Assembly (NCBI GenBank): GCA_019420305.1
Contig: JAHZHL010000014.1
Location: forward strand, 1 to 64,000
Direction of reading: 5' to 3'
Length of the DNA: 64,000 bases
Source of the DNA: Bacillota bacterium
GTDB taxonomy: Bacteria; Bacillota; Clostridia; Peptostreptococcales; Anaerovoracaceae
Of this stretch, positions 34,701 through 44,098 are shown in pieces. The notes under the pieces are model-generated. The model saw nothing but the letters and a program-made list of their open reading frames with translations. It was not told the DNA's origin and searched no databases. Position 1 is the stretch's first letter; each line of letters opens with the position of its first letter. The position numbers were made by a program, and so were the translations under genes.

Positions 34701-35236
34701 TCTGTTTAAAGGCGGATGTGTGTCCAATGCAGCTTTTTTCTTATTTGGGAATAAAAAGTTTATTGAAACTAACTTTCGAACGTGTCGAATATAGTTGAAT
34801 TTCATCAAAGACTGTCGAAGTTGTTTCAAATACAGGAACAATTACAGGTATCTGAGGAAACTCTTTTCTAAAGAATGAGTTTCTTTATCGAAATTATGTG
34901 TCCGTAGTATTTAATATCGCTAATTGGACACAAAAAAATAGAAAAGTTGTGTCCAGCGCTCTTCATTCATTAGGTTGGACACAACCGTTCTGATAACCCG
35001 AACATCAGGAGCCTTTCAGACAAGATAAAAATTTGCAGATCTGCCCCGGTGCCCGGATTTTTTTGCGCAAAAAATATTGTAACCTGCTAAAAATAGGTAT
35101 ATAGTAATAGATATTGAAAGTCTTATAAGCTTATCTGTTTTATCTAATACACATTTCCAGTGAAACCATCAAAACAGGAACGAACAAGGAAAGGACAGCA
35201 CGGATATTGCAATATATCTGCGCGAAAGGATATTTT
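34701..35236. promoter_or_regulatory. Gene-free interval before rho with repeated TTGGACACAA motifs
   Basis: About 540 bases without a gene. Five forward or inverted versions of TTGGACACAA occur, at about 34720, 34896, 34923, 34946 and 34974. The pair 34946-34955/34974-34985 can form a 10-11 bp stem; the copies at 34896 and 34923 form a weaker one. Two TGTCGAA repeats lie at about 34778 and 34810. A promoter TTGTAA (35077-35082), 17 bases, TATAGT (35100-35105) probably drives rho and gives a leader of about 130 bases. No RNA family was recognised. Confidence 0.5.
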
Positions 35237-36880
35237 ATGGAAGAAACAATACTTAAGGGGAAGAAGGTAGTCGAATTAAAAGAGCTTGCCAAAAATCTGG
35301 GACTTGAAGGGTATGCCGCAATGCGCAAAGCGCAGTTGATTGAAGCCCTTTCAAAGATTGACGCGCCGGGGGAAGAGCCGGAACCTGCGCAGACAAAGCC
35401 TCAGACAGAGCAGGAAGAAAAAAAAGCAAAGCCCCGGAAAGCAAAAGCTACAAAAAGCGTAAAAGAAACCAAAACCGGAAAACGGGAAACCAGAAAAAAG
35501 GCAGCTTCTAAAAAAGAAGAGAAGAACGCGGAGCCAGGAAAAGAAACCAAAAGAAAACGGACGGTCAGAGTGCCGGCAGTCAAAGACGCGGAGAGGGAAG
35601 CCGCTTCCGAAACCCGCGAAACTTCCGAAGCCTTTGAACCCCGTGAAAAGGTTGAAACTGATGAAAAGCACGATCTGCCGCCTCAGGAACCGGAGGCTCC
35701 CGAGGAGAAAAAAGTGGAAAGCCGGGGGAAACGCAAGGTTATTCCCGATAAAGAAGACCGGCCGGAGGTAGAAGGAATTCTGGAACTGGCAGAGGGAGGA
35801 TTCGGATTCCTGCGCTTTTCCAACTTCCTTACCAGCGATAAGGATATTTACGTTTCTCCGGCGCAGATTCGGCGCTTTAATCTGAAAACAGGGGACAAAA
35901 TCAGAGGAATTTCCAGAAAGCCAAACGAAGGGGAGCGGTTCGGTGCCCTGCTTTACGTTGTAACAGTCAACGGAGATGAACCGGGCGTCGCCATGAAACG
36001 GCCCCATTTTGAAGAGCTGACGCCGATCTTTCCCGATGAGCGGCTTTCTCTTGAAGACACTGCTACAAGGGATCTTTCCATGCGTCTGATCGATCTGATC
36101 GCGCCCATCGGAAAAGGACAGAGAGGCCTGATTGTAGCGCCTCCGAAAGCGGGAAAAACCGTACTCTTGAAAAAAATCGCCAACAGTATTGAAAAGAAAT
36201 ACCCGGAGATTGAAATGATCGTGCTGCTGGTGGACGAGCGGCCGGAAGAAGTAACCGATATGAAACGCTCCCTGAAGAGCGGCGAAGTCATTTATTCCAC
36301 CTTTGACGAACTTCCGCAGCACCATGTAAAGGTTGCGGAAATGGTTCTTGCCAGGGCCCAGCGCCTGGTGGAGCATGGCAAAGACGTTGTGATTCTTTTA
36401 GACAGCATTACCCGTCTTGCCAGAGCCTACAACCTGGTTGTACCGGCTTCCGGAAGAACTCTTTCCGGCGGACTGGATCCGGGGGCGCTCCACAAACCGA
36501 AGAAATTTTTCGGAGCGGCAAGAAACCTGGAAGAAGGGGGGAGCATTACCATTCTCGCCACAGCCCTGGTGGAGACCGGCAGCCGGATGGATGACGTAAT
36601 TTTCGAGGAATTTAAAGGAACCGGCAACATGGAGCTGCATCTTGATCGCAAGCTCTCAGAAAAGAGGATTTTCCCTGCCATTGATCTCAACAAATCCGGA
36701 ACCAGACGGGAGGATCTGCTCATGAACCAGCAGGAGCTGGAAGCGGTATGGGCAATGAGAAGAGCGCTTTCCAACAGCAGCGTGCAGGAAGTGACGGAAA
36801 CCATTATCGACAACCTGGCGCATACAAGAAACAACAGCGACTTTATCCAAGTAATCAAACGTGTCAGACTTGAGGGGTAA
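35237..36880 (+). CDS. rho: Transcription termination factor Rho with long charged insertion
   Basis: A 547-residue Rho, an RNA-dependent hexameric ATPase that ends transcription. Residues 1-45 are the SAP-like N domain ([28 protein letters not shown]). Residues ~50-175 are a low-complexity insertion of Lys, Glu, Ala and Pro, probably disordered. From ~180 come the OB-fold RNA-binding domain ([32 protein letters not shown]) and the ATPase core with Walker [23 protein letters not shown] and [24 protein letters not shown]. Most Bacillota Rho proteins have about 420-430 residues; the insertion explains the difference. I chose ATG 35237 (GAAAGGA upstream) over a frame extending to 35207. DUF1385 and prmC follow at once. 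Confidence 0.95.
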   Translation: MEETILKGKKVVELKELAKNLGLEGYAAMRKAQLIEALSKIDAPGEEPEPAQTKPQTEQEEKKAKPRKAKATKSVKETKTGKRETRKKAASKKEEKNAEPGKETKRKRTVRVPAVKDAEREAASETRETSEAFEPREKVETDEKHDLPPQEPEAPEEKKVESRGKRKVIPDKEDRPEVEGILELAEGGFGFLRFSNFLTSDKDIYVSPAQIRRFNLKTGDKIRGISRKPNEGERFGALLYVVTVNGDEPGVAMKRPHFEELTPIFPDERLSLEDTATRDLSMRLIDLIAPIGKGQRGLIVAPPKAGKTVLLKKIANSIEKKYPEIEMIVLLVDERPEEVTDMKRSLKSGEVIYSTFDELPQHHVKVAEMVLARAQRLVEHGKDVVILLDSITRLARAYNLVVPASGRTLSGGLDPGALHKPKKFFGAARNLEEGGSITILATALVETGSRMDDVIFEEFKGTGNMELHLDRKLSEKRIFPAIDLNKSGTRREDLLMNQQELEAVWAMRRALSNSSVQEVTETIIDNLAHTRNNSDFIQVIKRVRLEG

Positions 36881-36882
36881 CG

Positions 36883-37956
36883 ATGGATCTGAAAAAAATA
36901 TTTTTAAAGGACGCCTGTCCGACCAAGGTGGGAGGACAAGCCGTTCTCGAAGGGATTATGATGAAGGGAGAAGATCGGACCGCGGTGGCGGTGCGACTTC
37001 CAAACAAGGATATCCATATTAAGACAGAAAAACTGAAAGAACCGGCAAAATGGATGAAGATTCCCATCATTCGCGGCGTAGGCGTGTTTGTCGGATCTCT
37101 GGTAACAGGGACAAGAACGCTGATGTATTCAGCAGAGGTTCTGGAAAGCTACGACGGACCGGATGCTGTGGAATATGAGGAAGATAAGCTCTCTTTGTGG
37201 CTGGAGAAAAAGTTCGGCGAAAAGGGAGCATGGAACATTATGCTGTACGCTTCTGTTGTGATCGCGCTGCTTCTGACGGTGGGAATCTTCATTATCCTGC
37301 CGACAGCGGCAGTGAACTGGCTGGGTCATTTTACGTCCAGCGAGGTTCTTTTAAATCTGATAGAAGGCGTACTGAGGATTATTCTGTTTGTGCTTTATAT
37401 TCTGCTGATTTCCAAAATGCAGGATATTCAGACGGTGTTCCGATACCACGGAGCGGAGCATAAATGTATCCATTGTTTTGAAAACGGACTGGAACTTACC
37501 CCGGAAAACTGCCAGCAGTTTTATACTCTCCATCCCAGATGCGGCACCAGCTTTCTGATGTTTGTTATGGTCATCAGCCTGATCTTGTTTTCCCTGCTGG
37601 GCTGGCCCAGCCTGGTGTGGCGGATTTTATCGAGGCTCCTGCTGATTCCGGTTATTGCGGGGCTTTCCTACGAGCTTCTCAGATGGGCGGGACGCAGCGA
37701 CAATCTGGCAGTTAAGATCCTCAGCCTGCCGGGGTTGTATCTTCAGAAGCTTACCACCGCGGAGCCGGAAAAACAGCATCTGGAAGTCGCCATTGCCGCT
37801 ATGAAAGCAGTTATGGTTTCGCCGGATACGCCCTGCTATGAAGGCGTCTGCGACAAAGACGGAAAGCTGATTCAAGAGGAAAAACACGAAGAGGAGCCGT
37901 CCATGGAGGAAAAAAAGGAACAAAAGGAGAAGGACGCGGATAGTAAATGCTTGTAA
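36883..37956 (+). CDS. DUF1385 membrane protein
   Basis: A 357-residue DUF1385 (COG3872) protein. The N-terminal signature [23 protein letters not shown] is followed by two to four membrane helices in the middle ([45 protein letters not shown]), a conserved [13 protein letters not shown] stretch with metal-type His/Cys residues, and a C-terminal acidic tail of about 50 residues. The family is called a putative metal-dependent enzyme but its function is unknown. In Clostridia it normally lies between rho or rpmE and prmC, as it does here. The stop overlaps the prmC start by ten bases, so the genes are coupled. Confidence 0.85.
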   Translation: MDLKKIFLKDACPTKVGGQAVLEGIMMKGEDRTAVAVRLPNKDIHIKTEKLKEPAKWMKIPIIRGVGVFVGSLVTGTRTLMYSAEVLESYDGPDAVEYEEDKLSLWLEKKFGEKGAWNIMLYASVVIALLLTVGIFIILPTAAVNWLGHFTSSEVLLNLIEGVLRIILFVLYILLISKMQDIQTVFRYHGAEHKCIHCFENGLELTPENCQQFYTLHPRCGTSFLMFVMVISLILFSLLGWPSLVWRILSRLLLIPVIAGLSYELLRWAGRSDNLAVKILSLPGLYLQKLTTAEPEKQHLEVAIAAMKAVMVSPDTPCYEGVCDKDGKLIQEEKHEEEPSMEEKKEQKEKDADSKCL

Positions 37957-38813
37957 GAGAAATGATTAAACTGGGTGAAAGCCGCCTGACAAAAGCCCAC
38001 TGTATGGATCCGTGGCTGGACGCGGAGCTGATTTATTACCACATCACCGGGGCAGACCGGGTAGAGCTTTTCCTGCGGGGCAGAGAACCGGTGGATGAGG
38101 AGACGCAGAAGCGCTATTTTGACCTGATCGCGCGCAGGGAACAGCGGATTCCCCTGCAGCACATTACCGGCACGCAGGAATTTATGGGTCTGAACTTCCA
38201 AGTGAATCCCAATGTGCTGATCCCGAGACAGGACACGGAAATTCTGGTAGAGGAAGCGGCAAAGATCATACGCGGAGATAACAGCAAAACTCATAGGAGA
38301 AAGGCGTGGAAGGTTCTGGATCTCTGCTGCGGAAGCGGAGCCATCGGCATAGCCCTTTCCCGGATCTGCGAAAATGTAAAGGTAACGGCCAGCGACTGCA
38401 GTGAGCCCGCGCTGGAGACCGCGAAACAGAACGCGAAAAAGAACAGAGTGAAGCTGCGGTTCCGGCAGGGAGATCTCTACAAAGCGGTAGGAAAGCGGCG
38501 TTATGATCTAATTGCTTCAAACCCCCCTTACATACGATCCCATATGATTCCGATCCTTCAGGACGAGGTAAAGCTGCACGAACCCATGATTGCCCTGGAC
38601 GGCGGCGAGGATGGGCTGGATTTTTACCGGCGCATCATCAGCCAGGCGCCGGATCATCTGGAGAAAAAAGGCGTCCTGATCCTGGAAATCGGCCATGATC
38701 AGGCGGAAGACGTAACACGGCTGATCCGCGAAACCGGAGCGTTTACGAAAGTATTTGTAAGGAAGGATCTGGCGGGGCATGACCGGGTTGTGTATGCTTC
38801 CGCTCTGTATTGA
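37947..38813 (+). CDS. prmC: Release factor glutamine methyltransferase PrmC
   Basis: A 288-residue methyltransferase that modifies the Gln of the GGQ motif in RF1 and RF2. The N-terminal helical domain precedes the SAM-binding motif VLDLCCGSGAIGIAL and the catalytic ASNPPYI, followed by HEPMIALDGGEDGLDFYRRI, which is diagnostic for PrmC. Its target gene, prfA, is usually next door in Clostridia but here lies 13 kb downstream, after hydEGF, the potassium genes, rpmE and a mobile element. It overlaps the DUF1385 gene. Confidence 0.94.
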   Translation: MLVREMIKLGESRLTKAHCMDPWLDAELIYYHITGADRVELFLRGREPVDEETQKRYFDLIARREQRIPLQHITGTQEFMGLNFQVNPNVLIPRQDTEILVEEAAKIIRGDNSKTHRRKAWKVLDLCCGSGAIGIALSRICENVKVTASDCSEPALETAKQNAKKNRVKLRFRQGDLYKAVGKRRYDLIASNPPYIRSHMIPILQDEVKLHEPMIALDGGEDGLDFYRRIISQAPDHLEKKGVLILEIGHDQAEDVTRLIRETGAFTKVFVRKDLAGHDRVVYASALY

Positions 38814-38845
38814 TCATTTATATGGTTAATTCTCCATTTTTGTGG

Positions 38846-39008
38846 TAAAATGATAATAACAAGCCTGCGAAAAAGGATGCTCCGATTTTCAAGGCAAAAA
38901 AAATGAATCGTACTGAACCAGAAAGAAGGAATTCTTATGGAAAGGCGGTGGCATACAACTTTGTAACGACAATCTCTGTATGGCTGCGGCTGATACAGAG
39001 ATTTTTTT
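38846..39008 (+). promoter_or_regulatory. Probable transcription attenuator ahead of hydE
   Basis: An extended -10 (TGG-TAAAAT, ending at 38851) starts a leader that contains a nine-codon open frame, MERRWHTTL (38937-38966), with AAGGA six bases ahead. Five bases after its stop comes a perfect 11-bp stem (AATCTCTGTAT, 38971-38981, with ATACAGAGATT, 38993-39003) followed by seven T. The terminator ends 31 bases before the hydE start, so it must be bypassed for hydEGF expression. A competing 38-codon frame (38903-39019) runs through the same stem and cannot be excluded as a small protein. Confidence 0.6.
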
Positions 39009-39038
39009 ATGGAATCTGATGTGAATGGAGTAAGAAAA

Positions 39039-39992
39039 ATGGAAAAGAAAGAGCTGGTACAGATGCTGGCCCTTGAAGATTTCGAGCCGGTGTACAGACG
39101 GGCGGACGCGGTACGGCGGGAAAACACAGGCGATATCGTCCATATCCGGGCGATTATTGAGTTTTCCAACATCTGCAGGAGACAGTGCCTGTACTGCGGA
39201 CTCAACAGTACCAATGAAAAGGCGGTCCGCTACCGGATGTCGGTAAAGGAAATTCTGGATACTGCGAGACAAGCGGTGGACGCGGGGTATCGGACGATTG
39301 TCCTGCAGTCAGGCGAGGATCCTCACTTCCACAAAGAAACGATGGGGGAAATCGTAACAGCCATCAAAGAGATGGGAGCCGCGGTGACCTTGAGTTGCGG
39401 AGAGCTGACCTTTGAAGAACTGCGCTATTTGAAAAACTGCGGAGCGGATCGGTATCTGCTGAAGCATGAAACCGCGGATCCGGAGCTTTATGACAGGCTG
39501 CACCCCTGCGGAACCCTCAAAGAGCGGGTAGAATGTCTGAAGAATATAAATCGGCTGGGCTATGAAACCGGCAGCGGCTTTATGATTGGCCTTCCGGGGC
39601 AGACCCTGGAAACTATCGCCGACGACCTGCTGCTGCTTAAAGAGCTGAACTGTAAAATGGCGGGAATTGGTCCTTTTATCCCCCATCCTGATACGCCTCT
39701 GGCGGGAGAAAAGGCTGGGGATACGGAACTGACAAAGCGGGCGGTGGCTCTGGCGCGGCTGCTGCTTCCAAAGGCGAACCTGCCGGTGACAACGTCCCTG
39801 GGCGTGGTGAATCGGGAGGAAAAAGACAACGCCTTTGCCTGCGGAGCTAACGTTATTATGAAGAAAGTGACGCCCGACCCCTATAAACAGGCTTATGAAA
39901 TCTATCCGGCCAAGCTGGACAAAACGGATGTAATAGGAGACAGAAAAAAACTGGAAGAGCAAATTCGGCAGCTGGGAAGAATCCCTCTCTGA
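39039..39992 (+). CDS. hydE: [FeFe]-hydrogenase maturase HydE (radical SAM)
   Basis: A 317-residue radical SAM enzyme. The cluster motif is CRRQCLYC (C-x3-C-x2-C) within NICRRQCLYCGLN near residue 50, and SGEDPHF, the LKHETADPELYDRLHP stretch and GFMIGLPGQT are typical of HydE. With HydG and HydF it builds the 2Fe subcluster of the H-cluster. The ATG at 39039 has GGAG eight bases upstream; an in-frame ATG ten codons earlier lies inside the terminator region and is less likely. First gene of hydE-hydG-hydF. No hydrogenase structural gene is present in the window. Confidence 0.94.
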   Translation: MEKKELVQMLALEDFEPVYRRADAVRRENTGDIVHIRAIIEFSNICRRQCLYCGLNSTNEKAVRYRMSVKEILDTARQAVDAGYRTIVLQSGEDPHFHKETMGEIVTAIKEMGAAVTLSCGELTFEELRYLKNCGADRYLLKHETADPELYDRLHPCGTLKERVECLKNINRLGYETGSGFMIGLPGQTLETIADDLLLLKELNCKMAGIGPFIPHPDTPLAGEKAGDTELTKRAVALARLLLPKANLPVTTSLGVVNREEKDNAFACGANVIMKKVTPDPYKQAYEIYPAKLDKTDVIGDRKKLEEQIRQLGRIPL

Positions 39993-40024
39993 TAAACGCT
40001 CTGAAAAAAGGAAGGAAGAACAAA

Positions 40025-41443
40025 ATGTACAACAGTAAATCAAAAATCGCGACAGAATTCATTGATGATGCGGAAATTAAAAGAACGCTGGCTTATGCGG
40101 AGGAGCATAAAAACGATCTGGACAGGATCCGGGATATTCTGAAAAAAGCGGAAGACTGCAAAGGCCTCAATTACCAGGACGCTATGCTGCTGCTGGAATG
40201 CGAGGACCCGCAGATTCATCAGGAGATTTTCGATCTGGCGGGAAGGATCAAAGAAAAATTCTACGGAAACCGGATTGTTATGTTCGCGCCTCTGTACTTA
40301 TCCAATTACTGTATCAACGGCTGCCGTTACTGCCCGTACCACGGCCAGAACAAGCATATCCCGAGGAAAAAGCTGAGCCAGGAGGATATTGTAAAAGAAG
40401 TAACCGCGCTGCAGGATATGGGGCACAAGCGTCTGGCGCTGGAAGCCGGCGAAGACCCGAAAAATAACCCGATTGAATACATCCTGGAATGTATCAATAC
40501 GATTTACAATATTAAGCATAAAAACGGCGCTATCCGCAGAGTAAACGTCAACATTGCCGCCACCACGGTGGAAAACTATAAAAAGCTGAAAGACGCGGGA
40601 ATCGGAACCTATATTCTGTTCCAGGAAACCTACAACAAGGAAGCCTATGAATATCTCCATCCTACCGGACCGAAAAGCGACTACGCATACCATACGGAAG
40701 CTATGGATCGGGCGATGGAAGCGGGAATCGACGATGTGGGCTGCGGCGTTCTGTTCGGCCTGAACCTGTATAAATACGATTTCGTAGGACTTCTGATGCA
40801 TGCTCAGCATCTGGAAGATACCTTCGGCTGCGGACCTCATACCATCAGTGTGCCGAGAGTAAGAACCGCCGATGATATTGACCCGGATGAATTTGACAAT
40901 GGCGTTCCCGATGAGGTGTTCAAGAGAATCATTGCCGTACTGCGGATTGCCGTTCCCTATACCGGAATTATTATGTCCACAAGAGAAAGCAAGGAAATGC
41001 GGGCAGCGGCCCTGCATCTGGGCGTTTCCCAGATCAGCGGAGGCAGCCGCACCAGCGTGGGCGGATATGTGGAAGAAGAACCGGAGGAAGAAGATACTTC
41101 CCAGTTTGATGTAAACGATACGAGAACCCTCAACCAGGTGGTAGACTGGCTGATCGATGAAGGACACGTGCCTAGCTTCTGTACAGCCTGCTATCGGGAA
41201 GGGCGTACCGGAGATCGCTTTATGAGCCTTGTAAAGAGCGGGCAGATCGCGAATATCTGCCAGCCCAACGCTCTGATGACCCTGAAAGAGTATTTGGAAG
41301 ATTACGCGTCACCGGAGACAAAGGCCAAGGGAGAAGCCATCATTCAAAAGCGTCTGGAAATGATTCCGAACGAAAAAGTCAAAGAAGTGGTAAGAGAGCA
41401 TCTGAATGATATTCACGAAGGGCGCAGAGACTTCAGGCTGTAA
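40025..41443 (+). CDS. hydG: [FeFe]-hydrogenase maturase HydG (radical SAM tyrosine lyase)
   Basis: A 472-residue radical SAM enzyme that splits tyrosine to supply CO and CN for the H-cluster. The SAM cluster motif is CINGCRYC (C-x3-C-x2-C) followed by PYHGQNK. The C-terminal domain has the second cluster motif CTAC-x22-C (CTACYREGRTGDRF ... NICQP) that distinguishes HydG from ThiH. The length matches the family. It follows hydE by 32 bases with AAGGAAGG ahead of the ATG, and hydF follows by 15 bases. Confidence 0.96.
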   Translation: MYNSKSKIATEFIDDAEIKRTLAYAEEHKNDLDRIRDILKKAEDCKGLNYQDAMLLLECEDPQIHQEIFDLAGRIKEKFYGNRIVMFAPLYLSNYCINGCRYCPYHGQNKHIPRKKLSQEDIVKEVTALQDMGHKRLALEAGEDPKNNPIEYILECINTIYNIKHKNGAIRRVNVNIAATTVENYKKLKDAGIGTYILFQETYNKEAYEYLHPTGPKSDYAYHTEAMDRAMEAGIDDVGCGVLFGLNLYKYDFVGLLMHAQHLEDTFGCGPHTISVPRVRTADDIDPDEFDNGVPDEVFKRIIAVLRIAVPYTGIIMSTRESKEMRAAALHLGVSQISGGSRTSVGGYVEEEPEEEDTSQFDVNDTRTLNQVVDWLIDEGHVPSFCTACYREGRTGDRFMSLVKSGQIANICQPNALMTLKEYLEDYASPETKAKGEAIIQKRLEMIPNEKVKEVVREHLNDIHEGRRDFRL

Positions 41444-41458
41444 CCGAAGGAGGAAGCT

Positions 41459-42655
41459 ATGAGTTTAAACACAACGCCGAGGGCAAACCGGCTGCATATT
41501 GGAATTTTCGGAAAGCGCAACGCCGGAAAATCCTCTCTCACCAATGCGCTGACCAGGCAGGAGATTTCCGTGGTTTCCGAACATCCGGGAACCACGACCG
41601 ATCCGGTCTATAAATCCATGGAACTTCATCCTGTCGGTCCGGTAGTCTTTATCGATACAGCCGGTTTTGATGATGAAGGCGAATTGGGAAAGCTGCGGGT
41701 GGAGAAGACCCGGGAGATCCTGGACAAGACGGACGTGGCCATTGTAATTTTCGATGATATGGATTTTTCCCAGGAAAAAAGCTGGGTGGAAGCCATGGAA
41801 AAAAAGGAAATTCCCATCATCCCTGTTGTGGGTAAGGCAGATGAGGGAAACGATCGGGCAAAGCTGGCGGAAAAAATTGAAAAAGAACTGAAGAAAAAAC
41901 CCATCCTCGTCAGCGCTCTGCGGAAGGAAGGCATCGAAGCGATCAAAGCAGCCATTGAAGAGGCTGTTCCGGAGGACTACAAGAGACAGCGGATTCTCAG
42001 CGGTCTGACAGGGGAAGGAGACCTGGTTCTGCTGGTAATGCCCCAGGATATTCAGGCGCCCAAAGGAAGGCTGATCCTGCCTCAGGTACAGACGATCCGG
42101 GAGCTTCTCGACAATCGCTGTACTACAGTCTGCACTACGGCGGGAGAATTTGAAAAAAGCCTTCAGTACCTCAGCAAAGCGCCATCTCTGATTATAACGG
42201 ATTCTCAGTGCTTTAAACAGGTCTACGAAGCGAAACCGGCGGAAAGCAGGCTGACCTCCTTTTCGGTGCTGTTCGCGGCGTATAAGGGGGATATACACGC
42301 TTTTACAGATGGAGCCGCGGCGATTGACGGGCTGACCGAAAAATCTCATGTTCTCATTGCGGAAGCTTGTACCCATGCGCCGCTGGAAGAAGATATCGGA
42401 CGGGTGAAAATCCCGCGCATGCTCAAAAAGAAATTTGGAGAATCTCTGGATGTGCAAGTCGTATCGGGCAATGATTTCCCGAAAGATCTTACCTCCTACG
42501 ATCTGGTGATCCACTGCGGTGCGTGTATGTTTAACCGAAAACATGTGCTTTCCCGAATCGCCAAGGCACGGGAAGCGGGGGTTCCGATTACCAATTACGG
42601 GATTACCATCGCCAAACTCAGCGGAATTCTGGACAAAATTCAGCTTCCGGAGTAG
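41459..42655 (+). CDS. hydF: [FeFe]-hydrogenase maturation GTPase HydF
   Basis: A 398-residue scaffold protein. The GTPase domain (residues ~1-170) has GKRNAGKSSL, the Thr of switch I, and DTAGFDDEG. The C-terminal part carries the iron-sulfur ligands: C-x-H in EACTHAPLEED, then HCGAC about 50 residues later. HydF receives the 2Fe unit from HydE and HydG and passes it to the hydrogenase. Last gene of the hydEGF operon; a hairpin follows. A 397-residue frame on the opposite strand is a shadow of this gene. Confidence 0.95.
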   Translation: MSLNTTPRANRLHIGIFGKRNAGKSSLTNALTRQEISVVSEHPGTTTDPVYKSMELHPVGPVVFIDTAGFDDEGELGKLRVEKTREILDKTDVAIVIFDDMDFSQEKSWVEAMEKKEIPIIPVVGKADEGNDRAKLAEKIEKELKKKPILVSALRKEGIEAIKAAIEEAVPEDYKRQRILSGLTGEGDLVLLVMPQDIQAPKGRLILPQVQTIRELLDNRCTTVCTTAGEFEKSLQYLSKAPSLIITDSQCFKQVYEAKPAESRLTSFSVLFAAYKGDIHAFTDGAAAIDGLTEKSHVLIAEACTHAPLEEDIGRVKIPRMLKKKFGESLDVQVVSGNDFPKDLTSYDLVIHCGACMFNRKHVLSRIAKAREAGVPITNYGITIAKLSGILDKIQLPE

Positions 42656-42701
42656 CAATATTCAAAATAGACAGAAAGAGCAAGTTAATCAAAAAAGAAA
42701 G

Positions 42702-42744
42702 CAACGGCAGGTATCTAGCATATCTGCCGTTGTTGTGCTATAAT
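42702..42744 (+). promoter_or_regulatory. Hairpin after hydF and extended -10 promoter for ktrB
   Basis: CAACGGCAG (42702-42710) pairs with CTGCCGTTG (42724-42732); only TTG follows, so termination may be partial. Directly after it TGC-TATAAT (to 42744) is an extended -10 element placed 46 bases before the ktrB start. Confidence 0.6.
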
Positions 42745-42790
42745 GCAGCCTAGACAAATTGATTTTAAAAGAAAAGGCGGTATCAAACAA

Positions 42791-44086
42791 ATGAAATCTA
42801 AACGGCTGAAGCCCCGAAGACTTGTGGTTCTGGGCTTTCTCTGTGTAATTCTGTTAGGAACACTCCTCTTGAAGCTGCCGATTTCATCGGAAACAGGAGA
42901 ATGTGTTCCTCTAGTGGATTGCCTGTTTACCTCTACCAGCGCGGTCTGTGTAACAGGGCTCGCGTCGGTAGATCCCGGAACAACACTGTCCTCTTTCGGC
43001 GAAGTTGTTCTTGCTCTGCTGATTCAGATCGGAGGTCTGGGAATCACATCCATTGGCGTTATTTTCATCATCGCGGCCGGAGGCAGGATGGGGATCGGAA
43101 AACAGCGGCTTTTGAAAGAATCTCTGAATCTGTCTTCCGGAAAGGGGCTGATGGATGTACTGAAAGCGGTAGGCTTTGTAACAGTCTCTTTTGAGCTGAT
43201 CGGCGCGGTTCTCAGCTTTGTCACATTTTCAGCGGATTATTCCACCGGTCGGGCGATTGGACTCAGCGTCTTTCATTCAATAGCGTCATTTAATAACGCG
43301 GGGTTTGATATACTGGGTGGTTTTAAAAATCTGCTGGATTACCATGCGGACGCGTGGCTGTGTATTGTGACCAGCGGCTTGATTATTTTTGGAGGCCTGG
43401 GCTTCTTTGTGATCAGTGAGCTGCTGGCGGGCAGATCCCCAAGGCACTGGTCCCTTCAGACGAAAGTAGTGCTGTCTGTTACAGCCGCGCTGATCGTATT
43501 TGGGACATTGTTCCTCAAATGGACGGAAGGCGGGGATATCACATGGCTGGAAGCGTATTTTCAGAGTGTTTCCGCAAGAACGGCAGGCTTTTCCAGCGTA
43601 GCGATTGGTGAAATGACACAGGCAGGTTTGCTGGTTCTGATTGTGCTGATGTTTATTGGAGCTTCTCCCGGTTCCACTGGAGGCGGAATCAAGACGACGA
43701 CTTTCTTTGTACTGGTGCGGAAAATGCTGAGTACGGTTTTCAATTCCCATTGTACAGCATTCAAGCGTGTTATTCCGGCAGATGTTGTGATGAAGGCGTT
43801 TTCCGTATTTTCGCTGGCTGTTGGCGTTGTGCTTGCCAGTACTTTTGCCGTCTGTATGCTGGAAACGGAATTTACATTTGAGCAAATTTTATTCGAGGTT
43901 GTCAGCGGGTTTGCCACCACCGGCCTGTCAACGGGAATCACTCCGGACTTAAGCGCCGCGAGCAAGGTGATTCTGTCCGCGACAATGTTTGTGGGAAGGC
44001 TTGGGCCTCTTACAATCGCCACGATCTGGCTTGGCAGAGAACTGCCGGAAGCAACCTATTCAGAAGAAGAAGTGACCATCGGTTAA
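42791..44086 (+). CDS. ktrB: TrkH/KtrB-family potassium uptake channel subunit
   Basis: A 431-residue membrane protein of the Trk/Ktr/HKT superfamily, with four M1-P-M2 repeats. The P-loop filters are recognisable: TSTSAVCVTGL, SFNNAGFD, SARTAGFSSV and SGFATTGLSTG. It forms the potassium-conducting dimer activated by the cytoplasmic RCK ring of the next gene. The ATG at 42791 follows AAGGCGG; a longer frame upstream reads through the promoter. The ktrA gene begins 12 bases later. By size it is KtrB-like rather than the larger TrkH of proteobacteria. Confidence 0.92.
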   Translation: MKSKRLKPRRLVVLGFLCVILLGTLLLKLPISSETGECVPLVDCLFTSTSAVCVTGLASVDPGTTLSSFGEVVLALLIQIGGLGITSIGVIFIIAAGGRMGIGKQRLLKESLNLSSGKGLMDVLKAVGFVTVSFELIGAVLSFVTFSADYSTGRAIGLSVFHSIASFNNAGFDILGGFKNLLDYHADAWLCIVTSGLIIFGGLGFFVISELLAGRSPRHWSLQTKVVLSVTAALIVFGTLFLKWTEGGDITWLEAYFQSVSARTAGFSSVAIGEMTQAGLLVLIVLMFIGASPGSTGGGIKTTTFFVLVRKMLSTVFNSHCTAFKRVIPADVVMKAFSVFSLAVGVVLASTFAVCMLETEFTFEQILFEVVSGFATTGLSTGITPDLSAASKVILSATMFVGRLGPLTIATIWLGRELPEATYSEEEVTIG

Positions 44087-44098
44087 GGAGGTTTTAAA

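Noticed and set aside
35351..36376. A 341-codon minus-strand frame opposite rho
   Set aside because: Its odd Phe/Arg-rich composition is the reverse complement of the Lys/Glu-rich insertion of Rho.
41465..42658. A 397-codon frame on the minus strand opposite hydF
   Set aside because: It mirrors hydF exactly, has no ribosome binding site and its translation has no recognisable domain; codon structure shows it to be a shadow.
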